This document shows, piece after piece, positions 63,946 to 64,000 of a stretch of DNA of 64,000 nt; position 1 is the first letter of the stretch, and each line of letters opens with the position of its first letter. Both the position numbers and the translations under genes were made by a program. The notes below the pieces were generated by a model. It saw nothing but the letters and a program-made list of their open reading frames with translations, did not search any database and was not told where the DNA came from. The DNA comes from Salinarimonas sp052380005 (GTDB taxonomy: Bacteria > Pseudomonadota > Alphaproteobacteria > Rhizobiales > Beijerinckiaceae), in assembly GCA_052380005.1 (NCBI GenBank), contig JBQTCJ010000009.1; one strand, given 5' to 3'.

Positions 63946-64000
63946 ATGGCCAAGGCGAAATTCGAGCGTACCAAGCCGCACTGCAACATCGGGACGATCG
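63946..64000 (+). CDS. tuf: Elongation factor Tu, 5' part (runs off the window)
   Basis: The first 18 codons read MAKAKFERTKPHCNIGTI, the unmistakable start of EF-Tu, which brings aminoacyl-tRNA to the ribosome. The window ends before the GHVDHGKT P-loop. With its own promoter and no rpsG or fusA upstream, this is probably the tuf copy outside the str operon, but the downstream genes cannot be seen. Confidence 0.95.
   Translation, partial: MAKAKFERTKPHCNIGTI

Noticed and set aside
62077..63981. Minus-strand ORF of 634 codons
   Set aside because: It runs antisense through the MarR, patatin-like and PRC-barrel genes into tuf; no recognisable domain and shadow-type composition.

Overview
The window is very GC-rich with dense, overlapping genes, and reads as chromosomal DNA of an alphaproteobacterium, most likely Rhizobiales. 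Supporting traits are the SecDF-DUF498-phytoene-synthase-like string, the aerobic cobalamin cluster of CobG/CobN type, a PuuD urate hydroxylase, DUF1127 and DUF3008 small proteins, and a GroESL operon with a CIRCE element. A fused glycine/sarcosine-dimethylglycine N-methyltransferase (de novo glycine betaine synthesis) suggests a salt-tolerant organism; Salinarimonas or a relative is my guess, not something the sequence proves. No tRNA, rRNA, CRISPR array, transposase or prophage gene was recognised.

Layout. 0.2-4.9 kb: a tightly coupled plus-strand operon of two small membrane proteins and four enzymes (PRTase-TRSP, HAD, StiP/PRTase-like-PELOTA, citrate-lyase-like TIM barrel). It matches the biosynthetic module linked to tellurite-resistance (Ter) stress systems, without visible Ter proteins or the expected ATP-grasp. 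4.9-7.6 kb: CoA-binding protein, enoyl-CoA hydratase, thioesterase and nicotinamidase. 7.6-14.1 kb: a BMP-type nucleoside ABC importer with a BKACE enzyme and a quinone oxidoreductase. 14.2-18.4 kb: SulP transporter, AbrB-family membrane protein, PuuD. 18.5-20.5 kb: an ABC exporter preceded by a short leader ORF and hairpins. 21-22.2 kb: prfB with its programmed frameshift. 22.2-28.6 kb: hemerythrin, two unknown genes, a tartrate-dehydratase-like enolase, an ATP-grasp ligase, a VOC protein and a cation/proton antiporter.

28.5-45.1 kb holds most of a cobalamin pathway: cobB/cbiA, cobA, cbiD, cobM, cobE, cobL, cobK, cobJ, cobI, cobH, cobG, cobN, cobW, a DUF1636 protein, a HupE/UreJ permease and cobU/cobP. 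A cobalamin riboswitch with its own promoter heads the eight-gene minus-strand run from hupE to cobJ. The ring-contraction step is aerobic (cobG), but C1 methylation appears to use cbiD, since no cobF lies here. A pair of palindromic repeats has inserted in frame inside cobG.

45.2-52.1 kb: groESL under HrcA/CIRCE-type control, an EamA transporter, an AraC remnant, small membrane proteins, a DUF815 ATPase and the betaine synthase. 52.9-57.2 kb: yajC-secD-secF-DUF498-phytoene-synthase-like. 57.2-59.1 kb: a LysE remnant, a LysR regulator with a perfect dyad operator facing a DUF1127 gene, and a DUF3008 gene. 59.1-61.6 kb: rpsF-rpsR-DUF2232-rplI. 61.8-64 kb: a MarR regulator with an apparently leaderless promoter, a patatin-like lipase, a PRC-barrel protein and the first 18 codons of tuf.
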